Assembly (NCBI GenBank): GCA_025358925.1
Contig: JANYHT010000037.1
Coordinates: 1-64,000 of the forward strand
Reading direction: 5' to 3'
From: Gemmatimonadaceae bacterium
GTDB taxonomy: Bacteria; Gemmatimonadota; Gemmatimonadetes; Gemmatimonadales; Gemmatimonadaceae
Length of the DNA stretch: 64,000 nucleotides
Both the position numbers and the translations under genes were made by a program. The notes below the pieces were generated by a model that saw nothing but the letters and a program-made list of their open reading frames with translations, had not been told where the DNA came from and did no database searches. Numbering within the stretch: the first letter of the stretch is position 1; every line of letters starts with the position of its first letter. Positions 42,455-51,109 of this stretch are shown here, in pieces.

Positions 42455-43116
42455 TGCCAAGGCGGGCAGCGCGCGTGCTGCTTACCGCGCGCACCGTCAG
42501 CGTCGGCGTGCAAGCGCTGCACGACGCTGACGACCGTCTGGCGGTGGCCATTGAGCGTGTGGGTCCGTGCACGATGCGAGTGAACAACGATGGCACGCAT
42601 TTCGATCATCTCGCGCGTGCCATCGTGTATCAGCAGCTTTCCGGCAGCGCAGCCGGCACTATCCATGGTCGATTTGTCGAACGCTGTGGCGAGGGCGGAT
42701 CGCCCACACCGGAGCATGTACTCTTGCATGACGAGACGGTGCTCCGTGGCTGTGGACTCTCAACCGCAAAAACCGCGGCCATTCGAGACCTCGCGCGGCA
42801 TGTCGTTGATCGACGGCTGCCGCTCGATATTGTTGAAACGCTTGATGATGAAGCGATCATTGAGGCATTGGTGCAGGTGCGAGGTATTGGACCATGGACC
42901 GCGCAAATGTTCTTGATGTTCCGACTCGGTCGGCCAGATGTGCTTCCAGTACTCGACCTTGGCGTGCGAAAAGGCGCTCAACGCATATATCGCATGCGCG
43001 CTCTCCCCGAGATTGAGAGGCTTGAGAAAGTGGCCAGGAAATGGCGACCGTGGTCGTCGATCGCCAGTTGGTATTGCTGGCGCGTGCTCGATTTGGAAAA
43101 CGTAGGCGGTTGGTAG
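42454..43116 (+). CDS. DNA-3-methyladenine glycosylase II (AlkA family)
   Basis: A 220-residue HhH-GPD glycosylase: AIVYQQLSGSAAGTI, the helix-hairpin-helix VRGIGPWTAQMFLMF and catalytic Asp in PDVLPVLDLGVRKG. It removes alkylated bases in base-excision repair. It lacks the N-terminal AlkA_N domain, as in many bacterial short AlkA forms. The frame begins one base into the previous gene's stop. Confidence 0.92.
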   Translation: MPRRAARVLLTARTVSVGVQALHDADDRLAVAIERVGPCTMRVNNDGTHFDHLARAIVYQQLSGSAAGTIHGRFVERCGEGGSPTPEHVLLHDETVLRGCGLSTAKTAAIRDLARHVVDRRLPLDIVETLDDEAIIEALVQVRGIGPWTAQMFLMFRLGRPDVLPVLDLGVRKGAQRIYRMRALPEIERLEKVARKWRPWSSIASWYCWRVLDLENVGGW

Positions 43117-43189
43117 CAGCGCCAACCATTGCGAACAATGGCACGATACGACGCGTTGATCGTGGGTATCATGCAACCATCACTCGCCT

Positions 43190-44611
43190 ATGACCGCACA
43201 GATTTTCAGTAAGACGCTTCACGTACCGGTGCCCGTCGAAACGCTGTTCGCGTGGCACGAGCGACCGGGCGCATTCGAGCGACTTTCTCCGCCGTGGGAT
43301 ACGCCTCGCGTACTTGAGCACACCGGTGGCATTCGTGACGGAGCGAAAGTTACGCTGCAGGTTCACGCGGGTCCGATACCGACCACGTGGACTGTTGAGC
43401 ACCACGACTACATCGTCAATCGACAATTTCGCGACGTGATGACGAGCGGTCCGTTCGCGCAATGGCAACATACGCACCGCTTTGCACCAGATGGAGTTGC
43501 CGCAAGCACGCTCGAAGATCACATCGAATATGCGTTGCCACTCGGCGCAGTCGGCAGCGCCGTTGGTGGCGGGTACTCTGCGTTAACATTGGCCCGCGTG
43601 TTTCAATATAGACACGAGCTATTGGCCGCAGATCTCGCGCGACACGCAGCGTATGCGGATCGTCCACGCATGCGCATTGCCATCACTGGTGCCTCGGGAT
43701 TTATCGGCACACAGCTCGCTGCCTTTCTTTCAACGGGCGGCCATGATGTGTTGCGCATCGGTCGTGGCGCGGTGGTGCCTGGTCGGGTAGACGTCAGTTG
43801 GGATCCCGCGCGCAAAGTGCTGGATCCGCGCGCTTTAGAAGGCGTTGACGCCGTTATTCACCTCGCTGGTGCGTCGATCGCCGAACGATGGACCACTGAA
43901 CATCGTGCCGCGATTCGTGCCAGTCGGATTGAAGGGACGTCGCTTTTGGCACACACCCTAGCGCAGCTCACGCGGAAGCCGACGGTGTTGCTCAGCGGCT
44001 CGGCGATTGGCATCTATGGCAGTCGCGGTGTCGAGGTGCTCGACGAATCAAGTGCATACGGCACAGGCTATTTGGCAGACGTGTGCAAAGCGTGGGAAGC
44101 GGCAACAGAACCAGCCAGTCGTGCTGGCATTCGCGTAGTACACATGCGCACGGGCATTGTCCAAGGCGCCGCCGGTGGCGCCTTGGCGGTACAATTGCCG
44201 CTCTTCCGGCTTGGGCTTGGCGGCCATTTGGCCAGTGGAACACAATGGATCAGCCCAATCGCGCTCGACGACGAAATTGGTGCTATGTACCACTGCCTCA
44301 TGCACGACGACGTGACCGGTTCAGTCAATCTGGTCTCACCGAATGCGCTCACGAATGCGGCGTATACGCGGGTGCTCGCGAAGGTGCTGCATCGACCATC
44401 GCTCGTCACCGTACCGGCTTTCGCGCTGCGGATGGTGCTCGGCGCCGAAATGGCCGACGCGACAGCGCTGGCCAGTCAACGTGTGGTGCCAACGATACTG
44501 CTGCGTTCGGGCTTTCTATTTCGGTTGCCGGAGGTGGCGGCCATGCTGCGGTTTGAGCTGGGGATTAGGGATCAGGGAAGGACGGACACCATTTCGTGCA
44601 ACACGACGTAG
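43190..44611 (+). CDS. SRPBCC domain fused to a TIGR01777-type NAD(P)-dependent epimerase
   Basis: A 473-residue fusion. Residues 1-150 are a START/SRPBCC ligand-binding domain (VPVPVETLFAWHERPGAFER, LEDHIEYALPLGAVG). Residues about 160-465 are an SDR of the YfcH/SDR39U1 group: ITGASGFIGTQLAAFL, VIHLAGASIAERWT, SGSAIGIYG and the C-terminal DUF1731-like part. The SDR is normally the shorter free-standing protein. The last 15 codons run through a short repeat (44561-44578), so the C-terminus may be extended by it. Substrate unknown. Confidence 0.88.
   Translation: MTAQIFSKTLHVPVPVETLFAWHERPGAFERLSPPWDTPRVLEHTGGIRDGAKVTLQVHAGPIPTTWTVEHHDYIVNRQFRDVMTSGPFAQWQHTHRFAPDGVAASTLEDHIEYALPLGAVGSAVGGGYSALTLARVFQYRHELLAADLARHAAYADRPRMRIAITGASGFIGTQLAAFLSTGGHDVLRIGRGAVVPGRVDVSWDPARKVLDPRALEGVDAVIHLAGASIAERWTTEHRAAIRASRIEGTSLLAHTLAQLTRKPTVLLSGSAIGIYGSRGVEVLDESSAYGTGYLADVCKAWEAATEPASRAGIRVVHMRTGIVQGAAGGALAVQLPLFRLGLGGHLASGTQWISPIALDDEIGAMYHCLMHDDVTGSVNLVSPNALTNAAYTRVLAKVLHRPSLVTVPAFALRMVLGAEMADATALASQRVVPTILLRSGFLFRLPEVAAMLRFELGIRDQGRTDTISCNTT
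44561..44578 (+). repeat. Short TAGGGA-type repeat at the epimerase C-terminus
   Basis: GGGAT-TAGGGAT-CAGGGA: a short form of the 7-base repeat found in five units at 50042-50078. Here it lies inside the end of an open reading frame. Confidence 0.6.
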
Positions 44612-44625
44612 TATTCAACATACAT

Positions 44626-44886
44626 ATGAACGCCATCATGCTCGAGAGCGGACTGTTTATCGCCACACTGGCGGTACTGGCCGCTCTTTTCGTTACCGTC
44701 GTGAAGATGACGCCGTTTGGAAAGCGGATTACACAAACCGCGAACCGAAAGCGCATCGAGAAACAGTTGGACCTCACATGCCCGATTCACGGACTGCAGC
44801 GCGAAGACCAACTCGTGCGGTTGCCGTCGGGCGAAGCACTGTGTCCTCATTGCTACCAGGAGGCTGTCGATGGCCACGTCGATTGA
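44626..44886 (+). CDS. Small membrane protein with a zinc-ribbon-like C-terminus
   Basis: An 86-residue protein: one N-terminal membrane segment (LFIATLAVLAALFVTVV), a basic stretch, then CPIHG and CPHC, a four-ligand zinc-ribbon pattern. No known family. Its end overlaps the next gene by 17 bases, so it is probably co-translated with the SPFH protein; a role as its membrane partner is inference. A GTG at 44596 would add ten residues. Confidence 0.65.
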   Translation: MNAIMLESGLFIATLAVLAALFVTVVKMTPFGKRITQTANRKRIEKQLDLTCPIHGLQREDQLVRLPSGEALCPHCYQEAVDGHVD

Positions 44887-45847
44887 TACGACGCTCGAAG
44901 GGATTCGTAGTTCGATGCGCAACTCGATGTCCGGCGTTTCGGGCGGAGGTGGGTTAAGCGGCGGCGGGAGCGGTGGCGGGCGCGCACTTCGACTTGCGCT
45001 CGGTGCGGTAGTGTTGGTCGCCCTCTTCCTTTTTTCGAAGTCCACGGTGACGTACATCGAACCGGGACACGTGGGCATCGTGATTCATCGCGGCGGCGGC
45101 GGCGTCGATCCGCAGCCATTAGGCCCGGGATTTCATCTGCGCAATCCGTTGCTGACGCAAATCACCGAGTATCCGACATTCATGCAAACGCTTCTGCTTG
45201 CAAAGGACCCAACTGAAGGCTCCGCGAACAACGAAGAGATTAACGTGAACTCGATCGAGGGACAGCCGTTGTCGCTGGACATCTCGATGTCATTTGAATT
45301 ACGCCCCGATAAGGTGCCGCAGCTGTACTCTACATTTAGAACCGACGTTTACACGATTCAGCACGGCTTCATCAAACAGGCCATTCGACAGTCGTTGCAA
45401 GAAGTGGTAGGCAACGAAGAAATTGCGGCGATCCTCGGTCCGAAGAAAGCCGAAGTGGTTGCGCGCACCCAGGCCGCATTGCAGAAGCGCGTTGACCCAT
45501 ACGGTATCGATGTGAAGCAGTTCACGCTCAACGAATTTCGCGCGCCGAAAGCTGTGATGGATGCGATTTCGTTGAAAAACGTGATGCAACAACAGGCACT
45601 GACGGCGCAAAACGAATTGCAGAAAAACACCTTTCAAGCGCAGGGCGACAGCATCAAGGCGGTTGGCCGCGCGAAGGCTATTCTTGCTGAGGCGGAAGCA
45701 CAGGCGAAGGCGAATGATTTGCTGTCGCGGAGCATTACGTCCAACCTCGTGCAGTACGAAATGGCGAAGCGTTGGAACGGGCAGATGCCAACAGTGACGG
45801 GTGGTGCGATGCCCCTGCTGCAGTTGCCCGGCAGCGGCAAGCCGTAA
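44870..45847 (+). CDS. SPFH/prohibitin-family membrane protein
   Basis: A 325-residue protein: a Gly-rich cytoplasmic N-terminus, one membrane segment (LALGAVVLVALFLFSKS, about 50-70), an SPFH domain (about 75-240, YIEPGHVGIVIHRGGGGVDP, LSLDISMSFELRPDKV) and a coiled tail rich in Ala/Gln/Glu. Resembles prohibitins and HflC, which form membrane-microdomain cages and regulate proteases. ATG 44870 follows AGGAGG by eight bases. No ftsH nearby. Confidence 0.88.
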   Translation: MATSIDTTLEGIRSSMRNSMSGVSGGGGLSGGGSGGGRALRLALGAVVLVALFLFSKSTVTYIEPGHVGIVIHRGGGGVDPQPLGPGFHLRNPLLTQITEYPTFMQTLLLAKDPTEGSANNEEINVNSIEGQPLSLDISMSFELRPDKVPQLYSTFRTDVYTIQHGFIKQAIRQSLQEVVGNEEIAAILGPKKAEVVARTQAALQKRVDPYGIDVKQFTLNEFRAPKAVMDAISLKNVMQQQALTAQNELQKNTFQAQGDSIKAVGRAKAILAEAEAQAKANDLLSRSITSNLVQYEMAKRWNGQMPTVTGGAMPLLQLPGSGKP

Positions 45848-45868
45848 CGTTCACGACACAAGACGCAT

Positions 45869-46360
45869 ATGCCGAAGGTAAGTTTTGACACGCTGCCGCC
45901 GTCGGCACGCGTGTGGGTGTTTGGAGCGGCCGCGCCGGTGGTCGGCGCGGCGCTCGAACGGTTGCTGCACATCGTGGACGACCATCTGCGCGAATGGCGT
46001 GCACACGGGACGCCGCTGGTGTGCGCGCATGTATGGCGTGATGATCGTTTTCTTGCCGTGGCGGTGGACGAAGCGGCCACCGATGCATCCGGTTGCTCAA
46101 TTGATGGACTCTTTCGCACGTTAGCGGGCGCCGAGTCACAAATCGGGACGTCACTGGTTGGTGGCGGTATGATTTTTTGGCGCGACACTGCGGGTGTTGT
46201 GCAGATGGCGACGCGCAGTGCGTTTGTCGCTGCAGCTGCCAATGGCGTTGTGGTTGCGGATACGTCAGTCTTTGACACGACGGTCACGACTGTCGGTGAA
46301 TGGCGATCGCAGTTTGAGCGGCCGGCGCGCGAGAGTTGGCATGCGCGGTTGATCAAGTAG
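45869..46360 (+). CDS. Conserved protein of unknown function (often mis-named 'ABC transporter ATPase')
   Basis: A 163-residue soluble protein. The pattern LPPSARVWVFGAAAPVV, WRAHGTPLVCAHVWRDDRFL and VDEAATDASGCSIDGLFRTL matches a family known mainly from Bacteroidetes and relatives and usually labelled 'ABC transporter ATPase'. It has no Walker motif, so that label is unsupported. The invariant ASGCSID motif suggests a functional cysteine. Alone between the SPFH gene and a convergent operon. Confidence 0.7.
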   Translation: MPKVSFDTLPPSARVWVFGAAAPVVGAALERLLHIVDDHLREWRAHGTPLVCAHVWRDDRFLAVAVDEAATDASGCSIDGLFRTLAGAESQIGTSLVGGGMIFWRDTAGVVQMATRSAFVAAAANGVVVADTSVFDTTVTTVGEWRSQFERPARESWHARLIK

Positions 46361-46367
46361 CGGACGA

Positions 46368-47471
46368 CTATCGCAGCCAGTCGTCCAGATGTTCGGCGAC
46401 GAACGCGTCGTCATTCAAATCACCAACGCGCGTTGCGAATCCCGCAATCGCGTCTGCTTGACCCGCAGACAATCTTTCGTGCGGATCAAGCGTCCATGTA
46501 CCACGCACCAAGCCTTGTAGGCGTAGCACTTCGAGAATGCCGGGCAGGCAACCAGCGTAAGCATTGCCGGCATCGAAGATCACCGCGTTTGCCATGGTGA
46601 GTTCCGCGCCACGCGACAACCATGCAGTGGGCAACGATGTTGATGCGCTTGCGCGCCACGCCCGAATGTCATTGAGCAGCGCAACCGCGCGGTGTGTCCA
46701 CACTGCCCATTGACCAAGCAAACCGCCAACGAAGTGTCGTGTCGTAGCGCGACCAACTGTGCGTACTGGCACATCAGTCACCAAGTCGCTGACAATGGAA
46801 TCATCGTTGCCGGTGTACAGCGCAATGTCGTCACGGCCCGCGTCAGCGATGGCACGAACTACGTCGAGTGTAGCGTAGCGGTCAAACGGCGCCACTTTGA
46901 TCGCGACAACGTTGGCAATCTCTGCGAACTCACGCCAGAACGCATATGATAAGCGACGACCATTAACCGCCGGTTGCAAGTAAAAGCCAAAGAGCGGAAA
47001 TGCTTCGGCGACGTGTCGACAATGGTGCATGACCGCCTTATCATTGGCGTCGCGCCAAGCGCCGAGTGAGAGCAGCCCGCAATGGTAGCCGAGCATTCGT
47101 GCAATCTCGGCTTCTTTGATGGCCTGTTTGGTGTCGCCAATAATTCCGGCAATACGCACAAATGGTCGAACAATTCCGCTGTCGATCGCCGCAGCGGTGA
47201 GTGCTGACTTCGCCGTCTCTGCCGCGAGTTCGAGCACTGGGCGATACAATCCAACTGCTGGGTCATGAATGGCAAATCCCGTGGTGTGCACTCCAACGGC
47301 CATGCCGCCTGCACCGGAGGCGACATAGTAGCGTGTGAGTGCGCGTTGGGAACGCTCGTCCATCGTGCGATGCGGTGTGAGCGCGAGGGGATGGGCCGGT
47401 ATGACGTGACCAGCGGCGAGATGACGTCGCACGTTTATCGGCTCTGGCAGCGGGTCGTCAGAAACGGCCAT
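46368..47471 (-). CDS. Dihydrodipicolinate synthase/N-acetylneuraminate lyase family protein
   Basis: A 367-residue TIM-barrel aldolase. Family landmarks: the Tyr in GFYLQPAVNGRR and the Schiff-base Lys in NVVAIKVAPFDRYATL. It is longer than DapA (about 295), with extra C-terminal helices. It overlaps the NAD-dependent epimerase gene by 14 bases; this pair recurs in Gemmatimonadota-like genomes (recalled, not searched). ATG 47471 is chosen over a start 123 bases upstream inside the neighbour. Substrate is probably a hydroxy-2-oxo acid, unknown. Confidence 0.83.
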   Translation of the reverse strand: MAVSDDPLPEPINVRRHLAAGHVIPAHPLALTPHRTMDERSQRALTRYYVASGAGGMAVGVHTTGFAIHDPAVGLYRPVLELAAETAKSALTAAAIDSGIVRPFVRIAGIIGDTKQAIKEAEIARMLGYHCGLLSLGAWRDANDKAVMHHCRHVAEAFPLFGFYLQPAVNGRRLSYAFWREFAEIANVVAIKVAPFDRYATLDVVRAIADAGRDDIALYTGNDDSIVSDLVTDVPVRTVGRATTRHFVGGLLGQWAVWTHRAVALLNDIRAWRASASTSLPTAWLSRGAELTMANAVIFDAGNAYAGCLPGILEVLRLQGLVRGTWTLDPHERLSAGQADAIAGFATRVGDLNDDAFVAEHLDDWLR

Positions 47472-48501
47472 CGCGCACCTCAAACTTTGTGGGCTTGCCA
47501 AGCAATCGACCGTCTTGGCGAATCCATGCAATCGCCCACGCGATGAGCGTGTCCAGCGGAAGGGCATCGAACGGCAACTCGGCGTGCAACGCATGAACGT
47601 TCGCTACGAGCGCATCCGCGCCGACGTCGTCCGCGAAGTGTGGCGTGACGCCGAGCAGTGCTCCGATGCGTTCCGCCACATCGCGAATACTTATTGCGGG
47701 GCCGGACACGTTGAGCGCGGTTGCCGGTAGCGTGGTTGCCGCGAGCGCGCGCAACGCCAGTCGATTCGCGTCCGTTTGCCAGATCACATTCGCGATGGGT
47801 GTCGCGAGTGAAATGGTGTCGCCGCGCAGCACGCGCAGCACGAGATCGGTGATAACGCCGTACCGCAAATCGCACGCATAAAACAATCGAAATAACAACA
47901 GCGGCGACCCAGTGCGACGCGCGACTGATTCGAATACTCGTTCACGCCCAACGCACGAGGCGGCGTATTCCCCATCGGGCGCAAGCGTATCGCCTTCGCG
48001 TGATCCTCCAGCGTCAACACGAGTGCGTGCGTACACATTGCCGGTCGAAAAACACACAATGCGCGCGCGCGCGAAATGCTCGGCGGCATGTGTCGACGCC
48101 ACGACGTTTTGCGTCCACGTGCCAACGGGATCACCCGTCGTGCCAAACTTCTGTCCCGCTAACCACAGCACGTTGGGAGCGAATGGGAGCGACGCAACGG
48201 CGCGCGGATCGGCGAGGTCAGCCCGAATGATGTCGACACCGTACGATTCGAGCGTGGTCGCTACGCTCGCATCGGAGAATCGAGAAACGGCAATGACACG
48301 ACGCGCGCCCCGTCCATCGCGCGACGCCCCAGCAGCATCAAGCGCCCGACGCGCCATACGGGCGAGTGTCGGTCCCATCTTACCGCCAGCGCCAAGTACG
48401 ATGATGTCACCATCAAGCGAGGTGAGGGCTTGCATCGTGGAATCGTCCGGCGACGACAGAACGTCGTTGAGGGCGAGCTCATTCTCAGGCGCAGGCCGCA
48501 C
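47458..48501 (-). CDS. NAD(P)-dependent epimerase/dehydratase-like protein
   Basis: A 347-residue Rossmann protein: nucleotide loop DIIVLGAGGKMGPTLARMA, NVLWLAGQKFG, and CFSTGNVYARTRV in the place of the SDR active-site region. I start at GTG 48501, which has a TGGAG ribosome site and overlaps the acyltransferase end by 17 bases; ATG 48522 is possible. Co-transcribed with the DapA-like gene, so both may act on the same sugar acid. Confidence 0.83.
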   Translation of the reverse strand: MRPAPENELALNDVLSSPDDSTMQALTSLDGDIIVLGAGGKMGPTLARMARRALDAAGASRDGRGARRVIAVSRFSDASVATTLESYGVDIIRADLADPRAVASLPFAPNVLWLAGQKFGTTGDPVGTWTQNVVASTHAAEHFARARIVCFSTGNVYARTRVDAGGSREGDTLAPDGEYAASCVGRERVFESVARRTGSPLLLFRLFYACDLRYGVITDLVLRVLRGDTISLATPIANVIWQTDANRLALRALAATTLPATALNVSGPAISIRDVAERIGALLGVTPHFADDVGADALVANVHALHAELPFDALPLDTLIAWAIAWIRQDGRLLGKPTKFEVRDGRF

Positions 48502-49264
48502 TCGGCTCCACCACCCCGCCAACCGGTAGCCCCAAATCTTGCGCGAGTGCGCGACGCCCAGCTTCGATGCGCTCGCGCGTTTGTTGTTTAAGCGCCGGGA
48601 GATCGGAAAGTGTCAAGCCTGCCGTCTCGATTGGTGCAAGCATCTGCGCGACCGCGCGGGCAGGCAAAAACTGAAACGTACCTTTCGCCATAGCGTTCCG
48701 CGTACCCGCGACAGCGATTGGCAAAATAGGTGCACCGGCTTCAATGGCCAGACGAAATGCGCCGTCTTTAAACGGTAACATCTCCCAATCGCGCGAGCGC
48801 GTGCCTTCAGGAAAGATCATGATCGACACTTTCTTCGCGAGCCGATCGCGACACTGCTTGACCGCGTCGACGGCCGATTCGCGTTTGCCGCGAATGATGC
48901 GGATGTCACCGGCCATCTGCATCATCCAGCCCATGCACGGAATCTTGAACACGGTGTCTTTACTAAGCCATTTCATTTCCCACGGAAAACAACTGATCAA
49001 AAACACATCCGCATATGATTCATGATTGGCGACGACCACGTACGGACGTCGCGGATCGCACAGCGGTCCGCCGCGCGTCCGAAATCGCCACAACGGATTG
49101 AGCTTGAGCGCCGTCACGGCGACGAGCCGGAACGCCCGACCCGCCGCATAGCGTCCCTTGTCAAATGGTGCGGTGCACGCGAAAACGAGAGCCACGATAG
49201 GTGTGCCAACAATGACACAACTCACCATCGACACCCACGCCCACGCGTTCAACACCCAGAGCAT
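48485..49264 (-). CDS. plsC: 1-acyl-sn-glycerol-3-phosphate acyltransferase
   Basis: A 259-residue PlsC-family acyltransferase with an N-terminal membrane anchor (about 5-30), motif I NHESYAD (HX4D), motif II and motif III in FPEGTRS, and PILPIAVAGT. It makes phosphatidic acid for membrane lipid. Coupled to the following CDGSH gene by a one-base overlap. Confidence 0.93.
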   Translation of the reverse strand: MLWVLNAWAWVSMVSCVIVGTPIVALVFACTAPFDKGRYAAGRAFRLVAVTALKLNPLWRFRTRGGPLCDPRRPYVVVANHESYADVFLISCFPWEMKWLSKDTVFKIPCMGWMMQMAGDIRIIRGKRESAVDAVKQCRDRLAKKVSIMIFPEGTRSRDWEMLPFKDGAFRLAIEAGAPILPIAVAGTRNAMAKGTFQFLPARAVAQMLAPIETAGLTLSDLPALKQQTRERIEAGRRALAQDLGLPVGGVVEPSAACA

Positions 49265-49530
49265 CAGCCTACAACGAGCTTGGGGGCGTGCGCGGAGGCA
49301 TCAAATGCCTCGCGAGCAGCGTTGGCACCGACAAATCCAATCTTCGAATGTGTCCCGTCGCAAAACGGCTTGACGGCAGACGCTCCGCAGCGGCACAGCA
49401 ACATCGGTTTCCCTTCCGCGGAGCGCGGCGGCACAACGTTGCCTTCGTGATCGACCAAGCGAATCATCGCTACCAGATCTGGGGCGATGACGAGTGGGCC
49501 GTTATTCCGTATGGCGATCGTAACTGTCAT
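49264..49530 (-). CDS. CDGSH iron-sulfur domain protein
   Basis: An 88-residue protein with CRCGASAVKPFCDGTH, the [2Fe-2S] CDGSH motif with the final Ser replaced by Thr in the 'DGTH' position, which is tolerated. It is small, soluble and redox active by family. Just after sufE (four-base overlap) and before plsC. Confidence 0.9.
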   Translation of the reverse strand: MTVTIAIRNNGPLVIAPDLVAMIRLVDHEGNVVPPRSAEGKPMLLCRCGASAVKPFCDGTHSKIGFVGANAAREAFDASAHAPKLVVG

Positions 49531-49997
49531 GTGTTGGGTCGTGGTGTTGATGAAGTAGCAATCCCGCGCGCGTGCCGCTTGATGCGATCAACCATGGCCG
49601 CCAAACCTGATTCGCGGGCGCCGAGTCCGATATCTTGCATAAGCAGACGTACGAAATCTGGCGGAAGGGCAAGCGCAACGGCGGGTGGCTGGTCGTTAAT
49701 AGCGGAAAACGTAATGGCGAGGACTGCCGCTATCGTCGGAGATTGTCGCGCGTTCACGTCGGCGAAGAAATGCAACGTGCCGTCGGCATTATGTTCGGGG
49801 AAGAGGTCGACGCGCGTTTGACATTCGGACACCGTGAACGCACTCCGGTCAAGCACCGCGAGACGCGCTGGCAGCGGTTCAAGCTTCTTTGACCACGCCA
49901 AGAGTGCCTGCATCTTGTCCTCCCGACCGAGCGTCCGAAACTGGCGCAGGGTTTTCGCGAGCGACGGGGGTAATGATTCGGTGGCGATGTCGGACAT
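49527..49997 (-). CDS. sufE: Fe-S cluster assembly protein SufE
   Basis: A 156-residue SufE: LAKTLRQFRTLGREDKMQALL, catalytic Cys in AFTVSECQTRVDLFPEHN, and C-terminal SGLAAMVDRIKRHAR. It accepts sulfur from SufS; sufS and the SufBCD genes are not in this window. Overlaps the CDGSH gene by four bases. Confidence 0.92.
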   Translation of the reverse strand: MSDIATESLPPSLAKTLRQFRTLGREDKMQALLAWSKKLEPLPARLAVLDRSAFTVSECQTRVDLFPEHNADGTLHFFADVNARQSPTIAAVLAITFSAINDQPPAVALALPPDFVRLLMQDIGLGARESGLAAMVDRIKRHARGIATSSTPRPNT

Positions 49998-50041
49998 AGG
50001 CGAAGTGAATGTGATGGCGGTCTGGCGAGCAAGGGTGGAGC

Positions 50042-50078
50042 TAGGGAATAGGGATTAGGGATTAGGGACTAGGGAATG
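50042..50078 (+). repeat. Tandem 7-base repeat (TAGGGAN) x5
   Basis: Five adjacent units TAGGGAA, TAGGGAT, TAGGGAT, TAGGGAC, TAGGGAA upstream of sufE and before the exporter genes; a shorter copy is at 44561-44578. Function unknown; heptamer repeats of this sort occur between genes in several bacterial lineages. Confidence 0.75.
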
Positions 50079-50125
50079 GAGAAAAGCGATTGACGCGTGC
50101 GGGTCCGTCCCGAAGGTTTCCGAGT

Positions 50126-51109
50126 GTGAACACTCCCCGGCACCAACGGCACGCATTGCGTCACACGCTTCCGCTTTGCCTCAGTGTCCTCGTGGGCTGC
50201 GGCCGACCTGCCGTGCCCGACACAGCAGTCGGTACGCTCGAAATGGTCGAAACCGATATCGGGCCACTTCAGCTTGCGCGCGCGGTGCGCGTGCTTGTGC
50301 AGGAGGGGGATCATGTGCGGGTTGGCGATACGCTCGCAATCTTCGCGACACCCACGATGGTTGCCGTACAGGCACAGGCGGATGCGCGTGTGCAATCGGC
50401 GCAACAGGCAGAGCGTGAACTCATACGCGGTGCACGCCCGGCCGAACTCTTGCGCGCGGAGGCCGACGTTAAAGCTGCTGATGCGGACGTAGACCGAACC
50501 GCTGCCGACTTGTCCCGCCTCGAACCGCTCGCCGCGCGTGGTGACATTAGCCGCGCGCAACTCGATGCCGCGCGGGCTGCGGCGCGCAGTAGCGCGAGCA
50601 AACGCGATGCTGTGCGCGAAACGCTGCGACTCGTGCGCGAAGGACCGCGCAATGAACGTCGACTCGCCGCCGCCGCCGACGCGCGCGGTGCAAACGCGGC
50701 CGCAGCCGCAGTGCGCGCAAATACGAACGATCTCGTACTGGTCGCGCCAATTGACGGCGTTATCACCAGCAGAAACGTCGAACCTGGCGAAGTGATGAGT
50801 CCTGGGCAAAGTGCGATCTCCATCGGCCAACCTTCACGACCCTGGGCGCGTATTTACGTCTCACAGTTTGTGCTCCCGCGATTGCACCTTGGTGATACCG
50901 TGACCGCGCAGCTTGACGGTGATACCGTCACGCGCCGAGGTCGCATCGCCGCCATCGCAAGCAAAGCAGAATTCACACCGCGTGTTGCGTTGACCGAGAA
51001 AGAACGTGCCGATCTCCTGTTTGGCGTAAAAATAGAATTTGTGGATCCTACCGATCAGTTAAAAGCAGGACTTCCCGTCACCATCATGCTGCCGCGCGGC
51101 AACAAGTGA
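50126..51109 (+). CDS. HlyD-family membrane-fusion lipoprotein
   Basis: A 327-residue adaptor: signal peptide with lipobox SVLVGCG (Cys about residue 24), lipoyl half (VRVLVQEGDHVRVGDTLAIF), a long coiled coil (about 75-180) and a second half with VAPIDGVITSRNVEPGEVM. Forms the periplasmic part of an exporter with the two ABC genes that follow. GTG 50126 has a GAAGG ribosome site; a TTG upstream is less likely. Confidence 0.88.
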   Translation: MNTPRHQRHALRHTLPLCLSVLVGCGRPAVPDTAVGTLEMVETDIGPLQLARAVRVLVQEGDHVRVGDTLAIFATPTMVAVQAQADARVQSAQQAERELIRGARPAELLRAEADVKAADADVDRTAADLSRLEPLAARGDISRAQLDAARAAARSSASKRDAVRETLRLVREGPRNERRLAAAADARGANAAAAAVRANTNDLVLVAPIDGVITSRNVEPGEVMSPGQSAISIGQPSRPWARIYVSQFVLPRLHLGDTVTAQLDGDTVTRRGRIAAIASKAEFTPRVALTEKERADLLFGVKIEFVDPTDQLKAGLPVTIMLPRGNK

